Assembly (NCBI GenBank): GCA_905116865.2
Contig: CAJHNH020006979.1
Coordinates: 83,752-147,751 of the forward strand
Reading direction: 5' to 3'
DNA: 64,000 nt
Source of the DNA: Candidula unifasciata
Taxonomy: Eukaryota; Mollusca; Gastropoda; Stylommatophora; Geomitridae
Position numbers and translations under genes: made by a program
The notes under the pieces: model-generated
Told to the model about the DNA's origin: nothing
Databases searched by the model: none
What the model saw: the letters and a program-made list of their open reading frames with translations, nothing else
In this document: piece by piece, positions 33,105 to 45,329 of the stretch
Position numbering within the stretch: the first letter of the stretch is position 1
Layout: each line of letters starts with the position of its first letter

Positions 33105-33307
33105 GGTTCCAGGTAATGTCATGTGATTTGTCAGAATCACACCGGTCACCTTTACTTCCCATGACTTTAAATGGCACCCACTTAAAGCTGATTCGACTGG
33201 CAGCCATTGTGAGGTATAAAAAAAAAAAGACGGCTGTGTGATGTCCTGAACTGACCAGCTTCAGATCAGCAGGCGTGAGCGTCTAGGCGCTATACCACGT
33301 CTCCTCC
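33105..33307 (-). mobile_element. SINE family C, copy 3
   Basis: Minus strand: head GACGTGGTATAGCGCCTAGA (A-box-like), then GCTGCCAGTCGAATCAGC, GTCATGGGAAGTAAAGGTGA and CCGGTGTGATTCTGAC. A poly-T/A run separates head and body. Confidence 0.8.
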
Positions 33308-33574
33308 CATAACCTGATAGCTTGATAATAAAAGCATGCTGAGTGAGAAGTTGCACAGTCGTACCTCGGTATAAGAATTTTAATAGACATTGCATTGTTT
33401 CCGAGTGGGGGATTTCCACTGACAAATTAGTTCTCCGCAACATCTGCTTTGAATGCCATTGTCAAGCAAACACAGCTCGTACACCTTTTTGCAATATTTT
33501 TGCCTCTTCCTCTGTAAATGTGAATTGGGAGATAAGTTTATAAGTGTTTAGGTGAGGAAAAAAATTAGCGTGAT

Positions 33575-34320
33575 GAGCAAAATTTAAATAAAGTAGATAG
33601 ATTCACTTATCTTGGCAGTACCCCCATCTCAGAGAGTCAAAATCGATGATGAGATCAGCGTTAGAATTTCAAAGGCCAGCAGCAGTTTTGACAGACTTTG
33701 TACCAGTTTGGAACAAAAGTAATATCTCCCTGCTGACCAAGCTAAAGGTTTACAAGCTGTCATTCTTCCAGTACTGCTCTACGCTTGCTAAACGTGAACT
33801 TTGTATCAACGCCACAGTAAAAAGTTGAATCAGTTTCATATAACTTGTCCCAGAAAGCTATTCTAAATCAAATGACCAGATATGATCTCAAACACTGTGG
33901 TTCTTGTTAGGGCAAACCTGCCTAGCATCCACATGATACTGAAGAATTATCAACTGCATCGGGCTGGTCACCTAACCCGCATGTCATACCAAAGAGAGTA
34001 TTTTATAGCGAGCTTTAGCAGGGGAAGAGGTCCCAGGGATGACAGAAAAAGCGCTATACATTCATTCTCAAAACTGCTCTAAATGCTTTTAGTATCAACA
34101 CTGCGACGTGGAAGGCTGCTGCACAGGACCGTTCTGGGTGGCGTGCATCCCTCAGGCAAGTGCATCGGCCTGCCATTTAGTGGAGACTGCACAGGGAAAG
34201 AAACGGAGGTAGACTAGAAAGAACTGTGTCTCTCATCCCCCACTTACTGCGGCTTCCACCTGTTGTCTGCACTGTTCAAGAACTTTACGGGCTCATATTT
34301 GACTACTCAGACAACTTTGT
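33575..34320 (+). pseudogene. LINE ORF2 C-terminal region, longest tail copy (family L5)
   Basis: Plus strand, frames shifting: VDRFTYLGSTPIS, ISKASSSFDRLCTSLE-like and LLTKLKVYKLSF (post-RT thumb), a YEACT-type block, NLPSIHMILKNYQLHRAGHLTRMS, SRGRGPRD, then a W..AAQDRSGWRAS block and a degenerate C2H2-like end. This order is the standard post-RT architecture of a mollusc LINE ORF2, whose tail binds nucleic acid. There are many indels, so it is dead. Confidence 0.92.
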
Positions 34321-34374
34321 ACTCATAATCATTAATCATTACTACTTTGGATGATCACATGTCTGTAAGTTCAT

Positions 34375-34655
34375 AAGTGATTGATTGATTGATTTGATTC
34401 AAGAACTGACATCACAGCACTCGGGGCATTCCTATAAGCGCTCCGTCCCCATCTTGAGCAGCCAGCGAAGAGTTCCGATACTAATGGTGCCAAGAGCATT
34501 CTGATTAAACGTCCGTCTTGCCTTTCCTCTGAGCCTCGAGCATTTGCGAGAACCTCTCGTCAGTTCTCCCAGACTGTGATGATACATCTGCTCCTCTGAA
34601 CTGTACACGCTCTCCCACAAGGCACTAACCACTTCTGCCTATTAAGTATGTAAGT
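34375..34655 (-). repeat. Dispersed repeat family G, copy 3, with 66-codon open frame
   Basis: Shares AACTGACATCACAGCACTCGGGGCATTCCTATAAG-type sequence (ACATCACAGCACTC, GCTCCGTC..CAT) with 30369-30430. On the minus strand it reads VYSSEEQMYHHSLGELTRGS and ALGTISIGTLRWLLKMGTERL, then ECPECCDVSS. The leucine-rich, conserved-looking frame suggests family G is a decayed ORF, but I cannot name it. Confidence 0.6.
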
Positions 34656-34784
34656 GGACAGTATAACAAAGACACGGGTCAAAAAATGTTAAAATATCAT
34701 TTTTGTTGCAGATTGTAAATATATCAGTTCGTGTTGGCGTTGACATGGTGATTTCAAAATATTGTAATGCAACTGACCACTTGG

Positions 34785-34817
34785 CTCTAGTTTTTTTTTT
34801 TTTTTTTTTTTTTTTTT
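34785..34817. repeat. Poly-T tract (~29 nt)
   Basis: Long T run, the A-tail of a minus-strand retrocopy or slippage. Sequence length here may be unreliable. Confidence 0.9.
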
Positions 34818-34984
34818 AATGACAAATTTACATTACAGAAACACAATTAATGTACGCTTGTTTCAAATCACTGAAGTGAAAAGTTAGTCTTTAATTTTTA
34901 GCTTTATAAAAATTGTAGTTGCATATAATAGTTGCACTAATAGAAACAATGAAAAAAAATATTTAAAATTCACATATACCCTTT

Positions 34985-35560
34985 GAGAAAGAAGCATTCG
35001 GAACTTTCCCGTCCTTATTCAGTCCTGGTTCTAGCTCTCTTTGCTTACGTCTTGTAGTCAGTCAATCAGGTGTCAATGTCACAGTCCAGCAGTAGTAAGT
35101 AAGCATTGAAATGCTGCAGTTGCCTTGATACCTTGTCTCTAAAGTAGCAATGTCCTGATATAATCATTCACCATGCTCATCACTGACAGCTCCACAGTCT
35201 GACGTAAAGAAATCCAGATGAGAATGAAGAAAATGAATTTTCAAAGACATTTTGCAGCCTAAACTTACATTTCAGGAGATTTTCTACAATCTAACTATAA
35301 TTGTCAGATCTGCTGTTTTCAAGAAAATTTTCCATCAATAACTTAAATGCTAGCCATGCTGCTTTTTCCTTGTCAATCAACACGCAATTGTGAAAAAATT
35401 TTCAAATTTGCAGATCAACAAATACGCCCTCTCTTATTTCAGCTTCACTCAGTCTTGGAAATTTTCTGATAAGACATTTCAAAGCATCATCTGTTTTCTC
35501 TATGACTTGACAAAATTTATCCTGAGCCCCCATCCTAATGTGCAAGGGTGGCAACACAGT
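34985..35560 (-). pseudogene. Decayed copy of a widespread invertebrate family of unknown function
   Basis: Minus strand, from 35560 down, with at least three stops and frameshifts: VLPPLHIRMG, DDALKCLIRKFPRLSEAEIR, EGVFVDLQI, DKEKAAWLAFKLLMENFLEN, KIHFLHSHLDFF, CGAVSDEHGE, then LYQDIATLETRYQG and YYCWT. From memory, this order (LPPLHIKLG ... FLHSH.D.FP.N.G..S.EHGERFHQDI...E.RYQG) marks a protein family found in many copies in arthropods, nematodes and other invertebrates. It has no known function and a repeat-like copy number. The usual GERFHQDI became GE-stop-LYQDI here. The upstream part of the protein is not visible beyond 35560. Confidence 0.8.
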
Positions 35561-36020
35561 CTCGCTGTTGTCAATTAGTGCTGAGATTTTGACGTTCTTA
35601 CTGCTAAATTAGTAATCCGTACTGCCAGGCTGCAATGACCGCCTGATTGGCCAATGTCTTCTGATGTAATGGTCAAGCCGTGCACGGAAATCTGATTCAC
35701 AGAGAAAGCAGCAATACTTGGTTTATCCACCCTGTATTCCAAGCAAAAGAGCAACCACTTTTCAATCACCGCAAAGTGACCAATGAAGATGAACGTAGTT
35801 TTTATATTTCAAAAGCTGATGTTTTCTTAAGTTTTTTTTTTTTTTTTTTCATGTGAACGGTGTGACCAACTAGAATTGATGGTAATACATTACCATTATT
35901 TGACGAAACACTTTTTAGACTTGTCTTGGATGAATCAATGAAATGCCTCCACTATTTCAGTTTGTAATTCATTTTTGGGAGTGCCATTAACCCAGAAATG
36001 TTGTGGAGTGCAGAGGTCAT
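35561..36020. other. Gene-free stretch
   Basis: Poly-T at 35832-35850. No supported feature. Confidence 0.5.
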
Positions 36021-36033
36021 CTTCTTTAAAATG

Positions 36034-36660
<627 letters not shown>

Positions 36661-36723
36661 ATCGCCTATTCTGCAACCAAAATACAAGCTATATGCCTTC
36701 TTGACCAATTGTGTCATATTTCG

Positions 36724-36727
36724 TGTG

Positions 36728-36765
<38 letters not shown>

Positions 36766-36944
36766 GTATGAAATAAATGCAGGCCGGCCGGGGGGGGGGG
36801 GAAAAAAGGGGGGGGGGGGAATACGATCCACCATCTCCTTGACAAATCTCTCCCGTTTAATGAAGGCAACATCACAAATCAATTTACATGCCACCTGATC
36901 CTCAGAGATGATCAACAAACTTTGACAAAGACACAAATGACAAC

Positions 36945-36977
<33 letters not shown>

Positions 36978-36990
36978 CCCCCCCCCCCCC
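36724..36990. repeat. Cluster of simple repeats: (GT)n, G-runs, (CT)n, C-run
   Basis: GT at 36724-36765, G12 and G10 around 36790-36820, C11 and (CT)n at 36944-36975, then C14 and A9. Runs of G this long could form quadruplexes. Confidence 0.95.
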
Positions 36991-37339
36991 CAAAAAAAAA
37001 AGTGAACAAATGATTGTATTACTTACAGTCGGCTGGAGAACAAAATTCAGTTCTTACATTCTCCAAGATATTCTGTTGTAGAAAAGAAAACATATATGAT
37101 TCTACAACATCCAGTTTAAGAATGGGGGTTAAGGCGGCTACTTCATCTGACTAGAGAAAACAAGAAACACAAAACATCGGGCAACACTCAGAAATCATGT
37201 TGAAGAAGTTGTGGATTGGCAAGTTTCTGGCAATGTGGCATACTTCGTTTCGAAGGTTACTAGTGAGGAGCATTATCTGGCTCCTGTGGTGTATTAGACA
37301 TTGATATTAGACATTGATTTTAGACTTCTGTTCATTATC

Positions 37340-37620
37340 ATCATCGTCATCTAAATGCTTCTCTGCCATTAAGCTGCGTAGAGAGGAATAATTTTCCGTC
37401 CAGTGCACTCTGGCTGCAACTGGCTATTGTCATGCCGGGAAATCTTTATTGTTGTGGATCCGTATTTTCGCGATCGCCCTCTTGTTCTTTTAGCTAATCT
37501 TCTGAGATGCAGTGCTTGTGGTGGTATTTGATCTTGCTGCATTCTAAAGGGACGGCCAAACCACTTGATCTGCTGTTTCCCGATGAAGCTAGTACGAGGA
37601 GTCTATCTGCAAGTAGAATT
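37340..37620 (-). pseudogene. LINE ORF2 C-terminal remnant (L4-like)
   Basis: Minus strand gives QQIKWFGRPFRMQQDQIPPQ, then RLAKRTRGRSRKYG. This is the WFGH..RM block followed by the basic GRP-like region, as at 30800-30900 but diverged. Confidence 0.85.
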
Positions 37621-37779
37621 ACTCATATCTCTGATGGCTTATCACTGACTGGGTCGCCCATTAGCTCGCCGGTCGAGGACTTTGTGGCAGATCGGGATGG
37701 TATTTGGTCCTGTCTTCTTGGATCGCATCATCACTGCAGGAGTAATATTTATGATTCTTGGTGGCGTGCAATGCTATGA

Positions 37780-38205
37780 CATTTAATATGGCTCAAAAAA
37801 CCTTGTCATAATTATAACCTAAAGCTCCCTCTTTGGGGATACTGGTTGAACGTGATGCATTTTTCCTCCTAATAAAGCACAGATAGGATGGTTAAGTTAG
37901 CGGCTTTTTATGCATTTAATTACCATGCAGTTAGCAAATATATTCAAACACAAAACTGTATTCCTGTTGATCACATAAGAAGGATTACATGTTTATGTAG
38001 CAAAACACAGAAGATGCACACAGAGACATACACTTACACGTACAAACATTTCATCACTTACATTAGTCTGGGAAACATAGTAATTCAGTTATTACTTCGT
38101 GACAAAAGGTAATGCTTTAGTACTTTGATAACAGATTTAAAAAAAAAAAATCAATGTAGTGATAAGACAAATTATTATTACCCTAAATAACTCGAAATTG
38201 TTTTT
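37780..38205. other. Gene-free stretch
   Basis: Only a 74-codon ORF of no recognisable kind (37888-38112) and an A-run at 38138-38150. Confidence 0.5.
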
Positions 38206-38209
38206 CCAT

Positions 38210-38575
38210 TCTCAGTTCTCTATCATGCGATGTCGATCTTCTTCTTCTTCCTCTTCTTCTTTATCTTCTTTCGTTTGCTTGAAATAGATTATCTGTATCT
38301 GCATTGTTGTTTCTAGCATACACCTCACTGTCTTTTGTAATTCAGTCAGTTTTATGTTTGGGACATTCTTAGAGGATGTCATCTGTTGTCTCGGGTGCCA
38401 AACCACATGTACACTTGGCTGATTCGCCAATCTGAAATAATGTGTGCGTGTGGCTGCAAGTCGATCTTCTCCGGTTGTAAGGCATAGAATAATGCCTTGC
38501 TCTGGTCTGCCCATAGTATGTGCCGGTTTTGGTGTTTCTGATTCTTCACCGAACTCAAGAACAAATAACATGTGA
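38210..38575 (-). pseudogene. LINE post-RNase H zinc-knuckle-like domain remnant
   Basis: The 119-codon minus frame (38571-38212) contains ILCLTTGEDRLAATRTHYFR and, nearby, PSVHV..HPRQQMTSS. This matches the layout L.TGH..L..H..R....PSC.CG...QT..H in the C-terminus of Jockey/I-type ORF2, which follows RNase H. The cysteines and the final histidine are replaced or shifted. An acidic low-complexity end comes from a TTC/CTT run at 38235-38265. Confidence 0.65.
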
Positions 38576-38579
38576 TATC

Positions 38580-38990
38580 ACAGTTATGTGCCTCAGGACT
38601 CTCTCAGCAAAGGTCAGAGCAGAGCAGCAAGCAATTAATAAAGCAAAGAAGCTGCTTGATAAACGGGAATAAAAGACAGCAACATGCATTTCCTATGTAA
38701 ATGCATGTCAGTCCTTCGTGCATCTTAAAGAAATCCACGAGAGAATATGGAAACAGAATAACCCAACTAGCTAAATAAAATCTTCTAACACAACTCGTTT
38801 TAAAATGGATCCCTAGCCTATAAGCATACCTGAAAATAAGCTAGTGGACAGACTTGAAAAATAAAATGGACCAAAAGAGAAATAACACGCAAATTCTTCG
38901 TTATTACTTAAAGGGTAAATGTGCGGAATTGTGGAGAAAACCAGCCATTAGTAAACATCCACAAGATGTTTATATGAAAAGAGATATAGC
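38580..38990. other. Gene-free stretch
   Basis: A-rich, with no frame of note. Confidence 0.5.
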
Positions 38991-38994
38991 GAGC

Positions 38995-39200
38995 CCTTAA
39001 AGCGGTTTTGTTTTTCTTTCTGGTCACCACGAGAGCGTCTAACTTCATATGTCTCACCATGCAAGGCTATTTTTTGGGAACCGAGGGTCTGGCGAGCGGA
39101 CGATGTGACTTGCCCATTGAATTTGAGATTGCCTCAGGATGGTATCGATTCTGGGCAACCAGCCGTGTCTACCACGACAGTCCGGGCCGCTGATTTGTCA
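38995..39200 (-). pseudogene. LINE ORF2 C-terminal remnant (L5-like)
   Basis: Minus strand reads RHGWLPRIDTILRQSQIQWA then SHIVRSPDPRFPKNSLAW. This is the 'I..IL...QLRWAGHV.RM.D.R.PK' block of ORF2 tails. Short and frame-broken at both ends. Confidence 0.88.
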
Positions 39201-39329
39201 CTTAGTTTTTCAGTATCTTTCTCAGACAAAATGAAAGGAAATCGTTGACCTTCATTGCATGACGTCTATATGCAGTTCATCTCTCACAAGCATACATATA
39301 CGAGACACATACATACATGCATACACACA

Positions 39330-40310
39330 TATACACATACATACATACATACATACATTCATTCATACATACATACATACATACATACATACATACATAC
39401 ATACATACATACATACATACATACATACATACATACATACATACATACATACATACATACATACATACATACATACATACATACATACATACATACATAC
39501 ATACATACATACATACATACATACATACATACATACATACATACATACATACATACATACATACATACATACATACATACATACATACATACATACATAC
39601 ATACATACATACATACATACATACATACATACATACATACATACATACATACATACATACATACATACATACATACATACATACATACAGACACACACAC
39701 ACACATACACACATACACACATACACACATACATACACACATACACACATACATACATACACACATACACACATACACACATACACACATACACACATAC
39801 ATACATACATACATACATACATACATACATACATACATACATACATACATACATACATACATACATACATACATACATACATACATACATACATACATAC
39901 ATACATACATACATACATACATACATACATACATACAATACATACATACATACATACATACATACATACATACATACATACATACATACATACATACATA
40001 CATACATACATACATACATACATACATACATACATACATACATACATACATACATACATACATACATACATACATACATACATACATACATACATACATA
40101 CATACATACATACATACATACATACATACATACATACATACATACATACATACATACATACATACATACATACATACATACATACATACATACATACATA
40201 CATACATACATACATACATACATACATACATACATACATACATACATACATACATACATACATACATACATACATACATACATACATACATACATACATA
40301 CATACATACA

Positions 40311-40343
<33 letters not shown>

Positions 40344-40432
40344 TAATACATACATACATTTATACATTCATACATACATACATCCATATATACATACATA
40401 CATATATATATACATACACACGCGCGCGCGCG
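39330..40432. repeat. (CATA)n microsatellite, about 1.1 kb
   Basis: ATAC/CATA units for over 1 kb. A CA-rich variant block lies at 39687-39800 (ACACACATACACAC) and one 1-bp phase shift at about 39935 (ACATACAATACAT). Degenerate ends include (GC)n at 40421-40433. The very long Tyr-Ile-His-Thr and Met-Tyr-Val-Cys ORFs on both strands are pure repeat translation. Confidence 0.99.
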
Positions 40433-40439
40433 CACGCAT

Positions 40440-41325
40440 GACGTGCAATGACTCTCTTTATATTCTGTTTGACTCCAGTGGCCTGCAGACTTTTCTCACT
40501 CGTGCACTGACTGTAAACTCACAATATGTTGGAAACCAATATTCAGTAAAGTGACAACAGATGCGACTAATAGAAGTTAAAAACAATAATAATAATGAAT
40601 CATATTTTATAAATAGATATGTGGTGTTCAAGCAATGAATATTAGTAAATAATAATGTAATTAAATTATTAAGAAACAAATATTTCCCTACTAATTAAAC
40701 TATTAAAATTATAAAGATATTTAATTGACAAAAGCAATGTTTGACTAAATGTTAATCAATAAAGTAACTAAATAATATTTTTATTATTAAAACTAATACC
40801 AGTGTAATAACTATGTTTTATTTTATGATCGTAGATGCGCCTCCTGATGATTATGAGTTGTGGATAATATACATCACAACTGAAAAATTATTTTGATACT
40901 TAAATAAGTATTAACGATTTTTTTTTCTGGCACATGATGATGATGCTTACGTAATACTGTGATGAAGAAAATTAAAATAAGTAAAACTGTAATGAGGAAA
41001 ATAGAAGAAATATTAATTTTAAATAATTTAATCAGGCACTTGATAATAGTGATTTAAATAATATTTTAGTTGGACTATGCAAATATAATTAATTGTGGCA
41101 CTTGATGATAATGATGATGTTCACAACTCTCGTGCAATATGATAATAAATAATTTTTAAAGTAATTTGATAAATAAAAAAACCTTTTTTTTTAACTCTGT
41201 ATGTAGCTGTCTATATCAAATAAATAATTTAAATGAAAATAATAATATCCAGTTGTTTACTAGTAATAATAAAAACAATAATATATAAGAAAGTAAATAC
41301 TGATTCAGAAATGTTAATAATCATC
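40440..41325. other. AT-rich gene-free stretch
   Basis: Over 70% A+T by eye. GATGATGATG-type fragments recur (40850, 40930, 41105). No gene supported. Confidence 0.6.
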
Positions 41326-41328
41326 AGG

Positions 41329-41704
41329 TGCCTTGCCGACTGGCGTGGGCGATCATGCCTCCCCATAATCTGCGATCTCATGCAGCATGTATCAGTTCGT
41401 GTGCCGACACACCTCCATGCCATGCAACAAGACTGTCAAGCATCTTCTCTCGTTGTCTTCCTCTATCCCTCCTTTTACAGATCTTTCCAGTGGTCACAAC
41501 ATGTTCTATTTTCCCTCTTCTCATAACATGGCCGAAAAATGATGACTGTCTCCTTCTGATGTCTCTGATATGTTGCCTTCGGGCTCCCGCCACTTTCAAA
41601 ACCTCTTGGTTGCTCTTTTTGGCTTTCAAATGTATTCTAGCATTGTTCTGTAAAACCACATCTCTGAGGCCTCTAGAAATTATATGGGATTCAATTTTAA
41701 TCAC
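41329..41704 (-). pseudogene. LINE ORF2 C-terminal fragment (family L1), open
   Basis: A clean 108-codon minus frame: RLRDVVLQNNARIHLKAKKS, ARRQHIRDIRRRQSSFFGHVMRRG, KIEHVVTTGK, then REKMLDSLVAWHGGVSAHEL. This is the 'RQ..FFGHV.RR..LE....TGK..GRR.RGRQR..MLD.L..W' signature of a LINE tail. It is truncated at the 5' side and continues past a stop to the right end. Confidence 0.92.
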
Positions 41705-41789
41705 TAATATTTAATTATTGATTCTATTCTTGATTTCCAGTTCGTGTTGCGGATTGTCTCTGTTGTTGATTGACTCTGTTGCTGTTCTG

Positions 41790-42425
41790 ACTCAGTTCAT
41801 AACATGGTCTGATGTAGGGTCTCCCTTAGTCTACCGGACTGTTAATGGCACTGGAAATGCAATTTCTAAAGCTGCCTATTTTAGGCTGAGTTGTCAAAAC
41901 AAAGATGGCCATTTATTAATTTTTTTATTTTGTTTGTTTTTTGTTCAAGAGGGAGAAACAAGGCATTAAAACAGCAAAATGTTATCACTTACCGGAACCT
42001 GAGAGCATGCGTAGAATAAAGAACCATAACTCTAATACAAGGATCATAAAAGGCAACAATATGTCAGCATTCACACATTTACAAAAAAAAAAAAAAAACT
42101 GTGAAATGCGATATTCGTATCAACTTTGTGCTAACAATGCCAGACATAGACAGTCCTAGACATGAACAACATCATCATTATCCCGTAACACTACGTGTCG
42201 TTGGGTCACCAGTTTCTGTTGACTGATCAGCTCTCTCCTCCTTTGGCGGTCAGTTGCGATGGACTTTATGGCTGCATGCCTGAGGCCTGTCCTATCAGTC
42301 AGGTTCTGTAACTAGGTCTTTCTTGGTCTTCCAATGCTTGTATCTTCCTTTCGAGTTCAGCTGTTAAAGGACCACGTTTCGCAGCCAAATGTAACTGTAC
42401 TAATAGCAAGTGCTCCAAGCTATCA
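41790..42425 (-). pseudogene. LINE family L2 tail and flank, copy 1 of a composite
   Basis: 42170-42425 (minus) is an L2 ORF2 end: reading right to left, TTTGGCTGCGAAACG...CTGAACTCGAAA, then ...CAGTCAACAGAAAC and GTGACCCAACGACACGTAGTG. 41945-42165 continues as 3' sequence (TATCACTTACCGGAACCTGA, GCGTAGAATAAAGAACCATA, AATGTCAGCATTCACACATT, A-run, GAAATGCGATAT). The whole arrangement recurs at 45330-46425. Confidence 0.85.
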
Positions 42426-43065
42426 AATTTTTTCCACGTCGAACCGTTGTGTCCATTTGTACTCCGATCACCCCCTCGGTAAATCCCATAGCTTGTGGTG
42501 GCTGACGAAAAAACGTTCTCAGTTTATTTTTCTAATTTTTTTTTTTTTTTTGTTGCTTCCTGTATAGTGCTCTTCTTCGGCCACACCCCTTTTACCATGT
42601 TGTTTCTTTTGCACTAAAACTTATAATTGTATTAATAAGTTTACGACTTCCATCTGTCTTGATGAGGACTGTTTTTAATCTTTTATTTTATTTTAATCTA
42701 AGATAGTCTTTACAATCTTCTCAGAAACTACATCTGTGGCGCCGGTAAATGTTTTTTAGCTTGTTCGTTTATTGTCTATGTTTACGCTCCCTCTTTCAAT
42801 AAATCATGCACAGATTATGTCAGATCCGTAATTCCAAACTCCTATGACAAAATTTCAGTGCTTTTATCCCCCAATTATTTTTTGCTACGCCTTCTCCGCA
42901 AAATAGGTTTACTACAGCCACGGCTTTCTTTTGGGAATCTAACTGAACGAAGCCAGAATCTCTTCAATGAAGAGTTCGTTGTATTGTCCGAACTCCACGA
43001 GTATTCCACCCCCCCCCCCCCCTTTCTACATAGGAATGGAATGCAGAACTATAAGTCTATGTTTA
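42426..43065. other. Gene-free stretch
   Basis: T-rich; C-run at 43010-43022. No supported feature. Confidence 0.5.
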
Positions 43066-43069
43066 AGCA

Positions 43070-43530
43070 CAAGCCAGGAAATCAAAATTAAAAGTTTGTG
43101 AGCATGCATCTTCCCTGTAGCAACATACGGATGTGAGTTGTGGACTATCTCCCAGTCTTTCGAAAAAAAAATAGGCGTTTTTGAGGTTAAATGCTAAAGG
43201 GAGATTCTCAGAGTACCATGGACAAGGAAAAGACGTGGAGTCGTACACCTATTTGGGCAGTAATGTAGATAAATATGGGGAAACTGATAGAGATATTAAA
43301 ATGCGAATACAAAAGGCAAAAGCAGCTTTCATAGCACTGGGGAACTTGTGGAGGTCAACAGGAATTAAAACTAATATGAAACTTAAAATTGTTAATTCTA
43401 ATGTCAAATCAATACTGTTGCATGAAGCAGAAACATGTAGACAACTAAGGTAATTTATAATAAACTTCAAACATTCATTAACTGGTGCCTGTGCAGAATA
43501 GATGGAATTAAATGATATGATATGATAGAT
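43070..43530 (+). pseudogene. Chimeric LINE remnant: two families joined
   Basis: 43070-43235 matches the block at 1155-1290 (CATCTTCCCTGT..CAACATACGGATGTGAGT, GTGGACTAT, TCCCAGTC). From about 43225 it switches to another ORF2: KDVESYTYLGSNVDKYGETD, DIKMRIQKAKAAFIALGNLW and LLHEAETC, which normally precedes, not follows, the first block. It ends with ATTCATTAACTGGTGCCTGT, seen inverted at 58703-58722. Confidence 0.8.
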
Positions 43531-43542
43531 TTATTAGTAATT

Positions 43543-43543
43543 A

Positions 43544-43598
<55 letters not shown>
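43543..43598. repeat. Poly-A tract (56 nt)
   Basis: Uninterrupted A run, probably retrotransposon tail. Its length is unlikely to be exact. Confidence 0.95.
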
Positions 43599-43600
<2 letters not shown>

Positions 43601-43619
43601 CACCCTTCAGAATGCAACA

Positions 43620-44475
43620 CCAAGCAAGCTGATATGTGTAAGTACTTGGGTACCCCGATAACATCAGATGGAAGATGTATTAAAGAAGGTAAACATAGAA
43701 AAGCTCAAGCAAAGGCAGCATTTTACAACATGAAGAAAATGTTATGCAATCTTTCTTTGTCACTTGAGACAAGAAAGAGGTCTTATAAGCAATATAAATA
43801 CTATTTTAATATATGGAAGTGAATCACGAGCGAGGAGTTGGTAAATCAGTGAAAAATGATTTGGAAGCTGTGCAGATGGGGTTTTTAGTCGAATGATGAA
43901 AATACCCTAGACAGATTTTTTTTTTTAAAGTGATTAGAATATATTGAAAGATATTGACTCACGAAAAGAGTTGATTGCCCACATCAGAAGGAGACAATTT
44001 ACATTCTTTGGTCATGTGATGAGGAGAAAACTGTAGTACATCGTGACAGTAGGAAATATGGAGGGGAGGGGAGGCAGAGGGAGATCGAGAGAGAAGATGC
44101 TGGACAGTTTGACATCACTGCCTGGAGGATCATCTGTGTCAGAGTTGACTGACAGTACATGAGACAAAAGGTTGTGGACAGACATTAATACCAACGCCAC
44201 ACTGTACATACTTTAAGGAGAAGGAGATAGAATCACTGACGAAGACCTTTGGGAGAGAACTAAACAAGTTGCAGATGAACAAGAGGTGAAGAAAAGGCGC
44301 TGGTGTTAGACAAGACACACGTTGAGAAAACCTGAGAACAATATAACTAGAATGTCTTTGCACTGGAACCCACAGGGGCATTGAAGTAAACAAAGACCAC
44401 CCAAAAAACACATGGAAAAGGTAGCTAGAGAGTGAAGAGAAAAAAAAAATAGAACAACTTCGTGTGAGTTGGTTA
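43620..44475 (+). pseudogene. LINE ORF2 C-terminal region and 3' end (family L1)
   Basis: Plus strand: MCKYLGTPITSDGRC, AQAKAAFYNMKKMLCNLSLS and LETRKRSYKQ (thumb region). After a stop: a GHVMRR block near 44010, the basic GRGGRGRSREKMLDSLTS-like block near 44065-44115, and a 3' sequence (AACCTGAGAACAATATAACTAG, AACCCACAGGGGCAT). The latter recurs inverted at 58440-58800. Several frameshifts, plus a T-run insertion at 43917-43926. Confidence 0.9.
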
Positions 44476-44534
44476 AGATCTTAAACTCCTTTGGGTGTCA
44501 GAATGCAACAGAAGAAGAACACATGTATATTTTT

Positions 44535-44561
44535 CTCTCCCCCCCCCCCCCCCCCCCCCCG
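44535..44561. repeat. Poly-C tract
   Basis: About 22 C with flanking CTCTC. Confidence 0.95.
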
Positions 44562-44594
44562 CAATAGACCCCAGAATCCACAAAGGGATTTTCT

Positions 44595-44870
44595 TCTGCT
44601 TTGCATTTACCAGCTGTACACTCCAGTGAAAGGTGCAGGATGGTCGTCCAACTCTTAAATTTAGTCTTGTTCCAGAATGTGAGCGTTACAGTTTTATTTT
44701 TCATGCAGACTGTTAGTTCCGTGTCTCTCATGCAGATGCAGTCTCATTCTATGGAAGCCCCCAAATAGTTGACACGATATGGCTCTAGTGGTTTCGGTGT
44801 TTCTTTTTTTTTTTTTTTTTTCCCCACAATGGGACCCCAAGAACGACGATATTATACGGGGAGTCGGAAC
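44595..44870 (-). mobile_element. SINE-like repeat family D, copy 2
   Basis: ACCAGCTGTACACTCC, CGTCCAACTC, CAGACTGTTAGTTCCGTG, CTCTCATGCAGATGCAGTC, then CCCCACAATGGGACCCC. Same order as the reverse complement of 52651-52925. A T19 run interrupts it before the last block. Confidence 0.88.
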
Positions 44871-45010
44871 AGAACCAATACTAAACATTATAAATAGACT
44901 ACAAGGCACATAGTTGGGCCATGTAACAAGATTGCCACCAGGCGGGGCATCATGTATAGCAATGTTATACAGGTACAGCGGTAACAAGCCTGAAGTCAAC
45001 CACGCAGAAC
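44871..45010 (+). pseudogene. Short LINE ORF2 tail remnant
   Basis: Plus strand: ILNIINRLQGT, GHVTRLPPGG and YRYSGNKPE resemble the 'I...RL.W.GHV.R.P' block. Too short for a family assignment. Confidence 0.55.
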
Positions 45011-45329
45011 ATGGACCACATAAATATCAGAAACACTGAAAAATATAAAAGAATATATAAAAATGTATGAGAAGCGAACAGAAGGGCATGTTCCAGAGAT
45101 CTCTTCCTGTCCTGGCGTCGGGAGGCGAGGCTTCCCGGGAGTGGGAAGAGAAGAAGAAAACAGGGCCACAGAAACGACACAAGGTTGACATTTAAAGCAT
45201 GTAAAGGACCCGATTTGATTATTGTTGAATCCTACATATGGTGTTAGATATACGTGAGAGACCAACCGGCTTTCAGTGGTAATGTGACACAGGCCGCTTT
45301 TACTTCCTACCTGGCACCTATTTTAGGCT

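Noticed and set aside
39255..40554. ORFs up to 431 codons on both strands
   Set aside because: They translate the CATA array into Tyr-Ile-His-Thr or Met-Tyr-Val-Cys in several frames; no protein.
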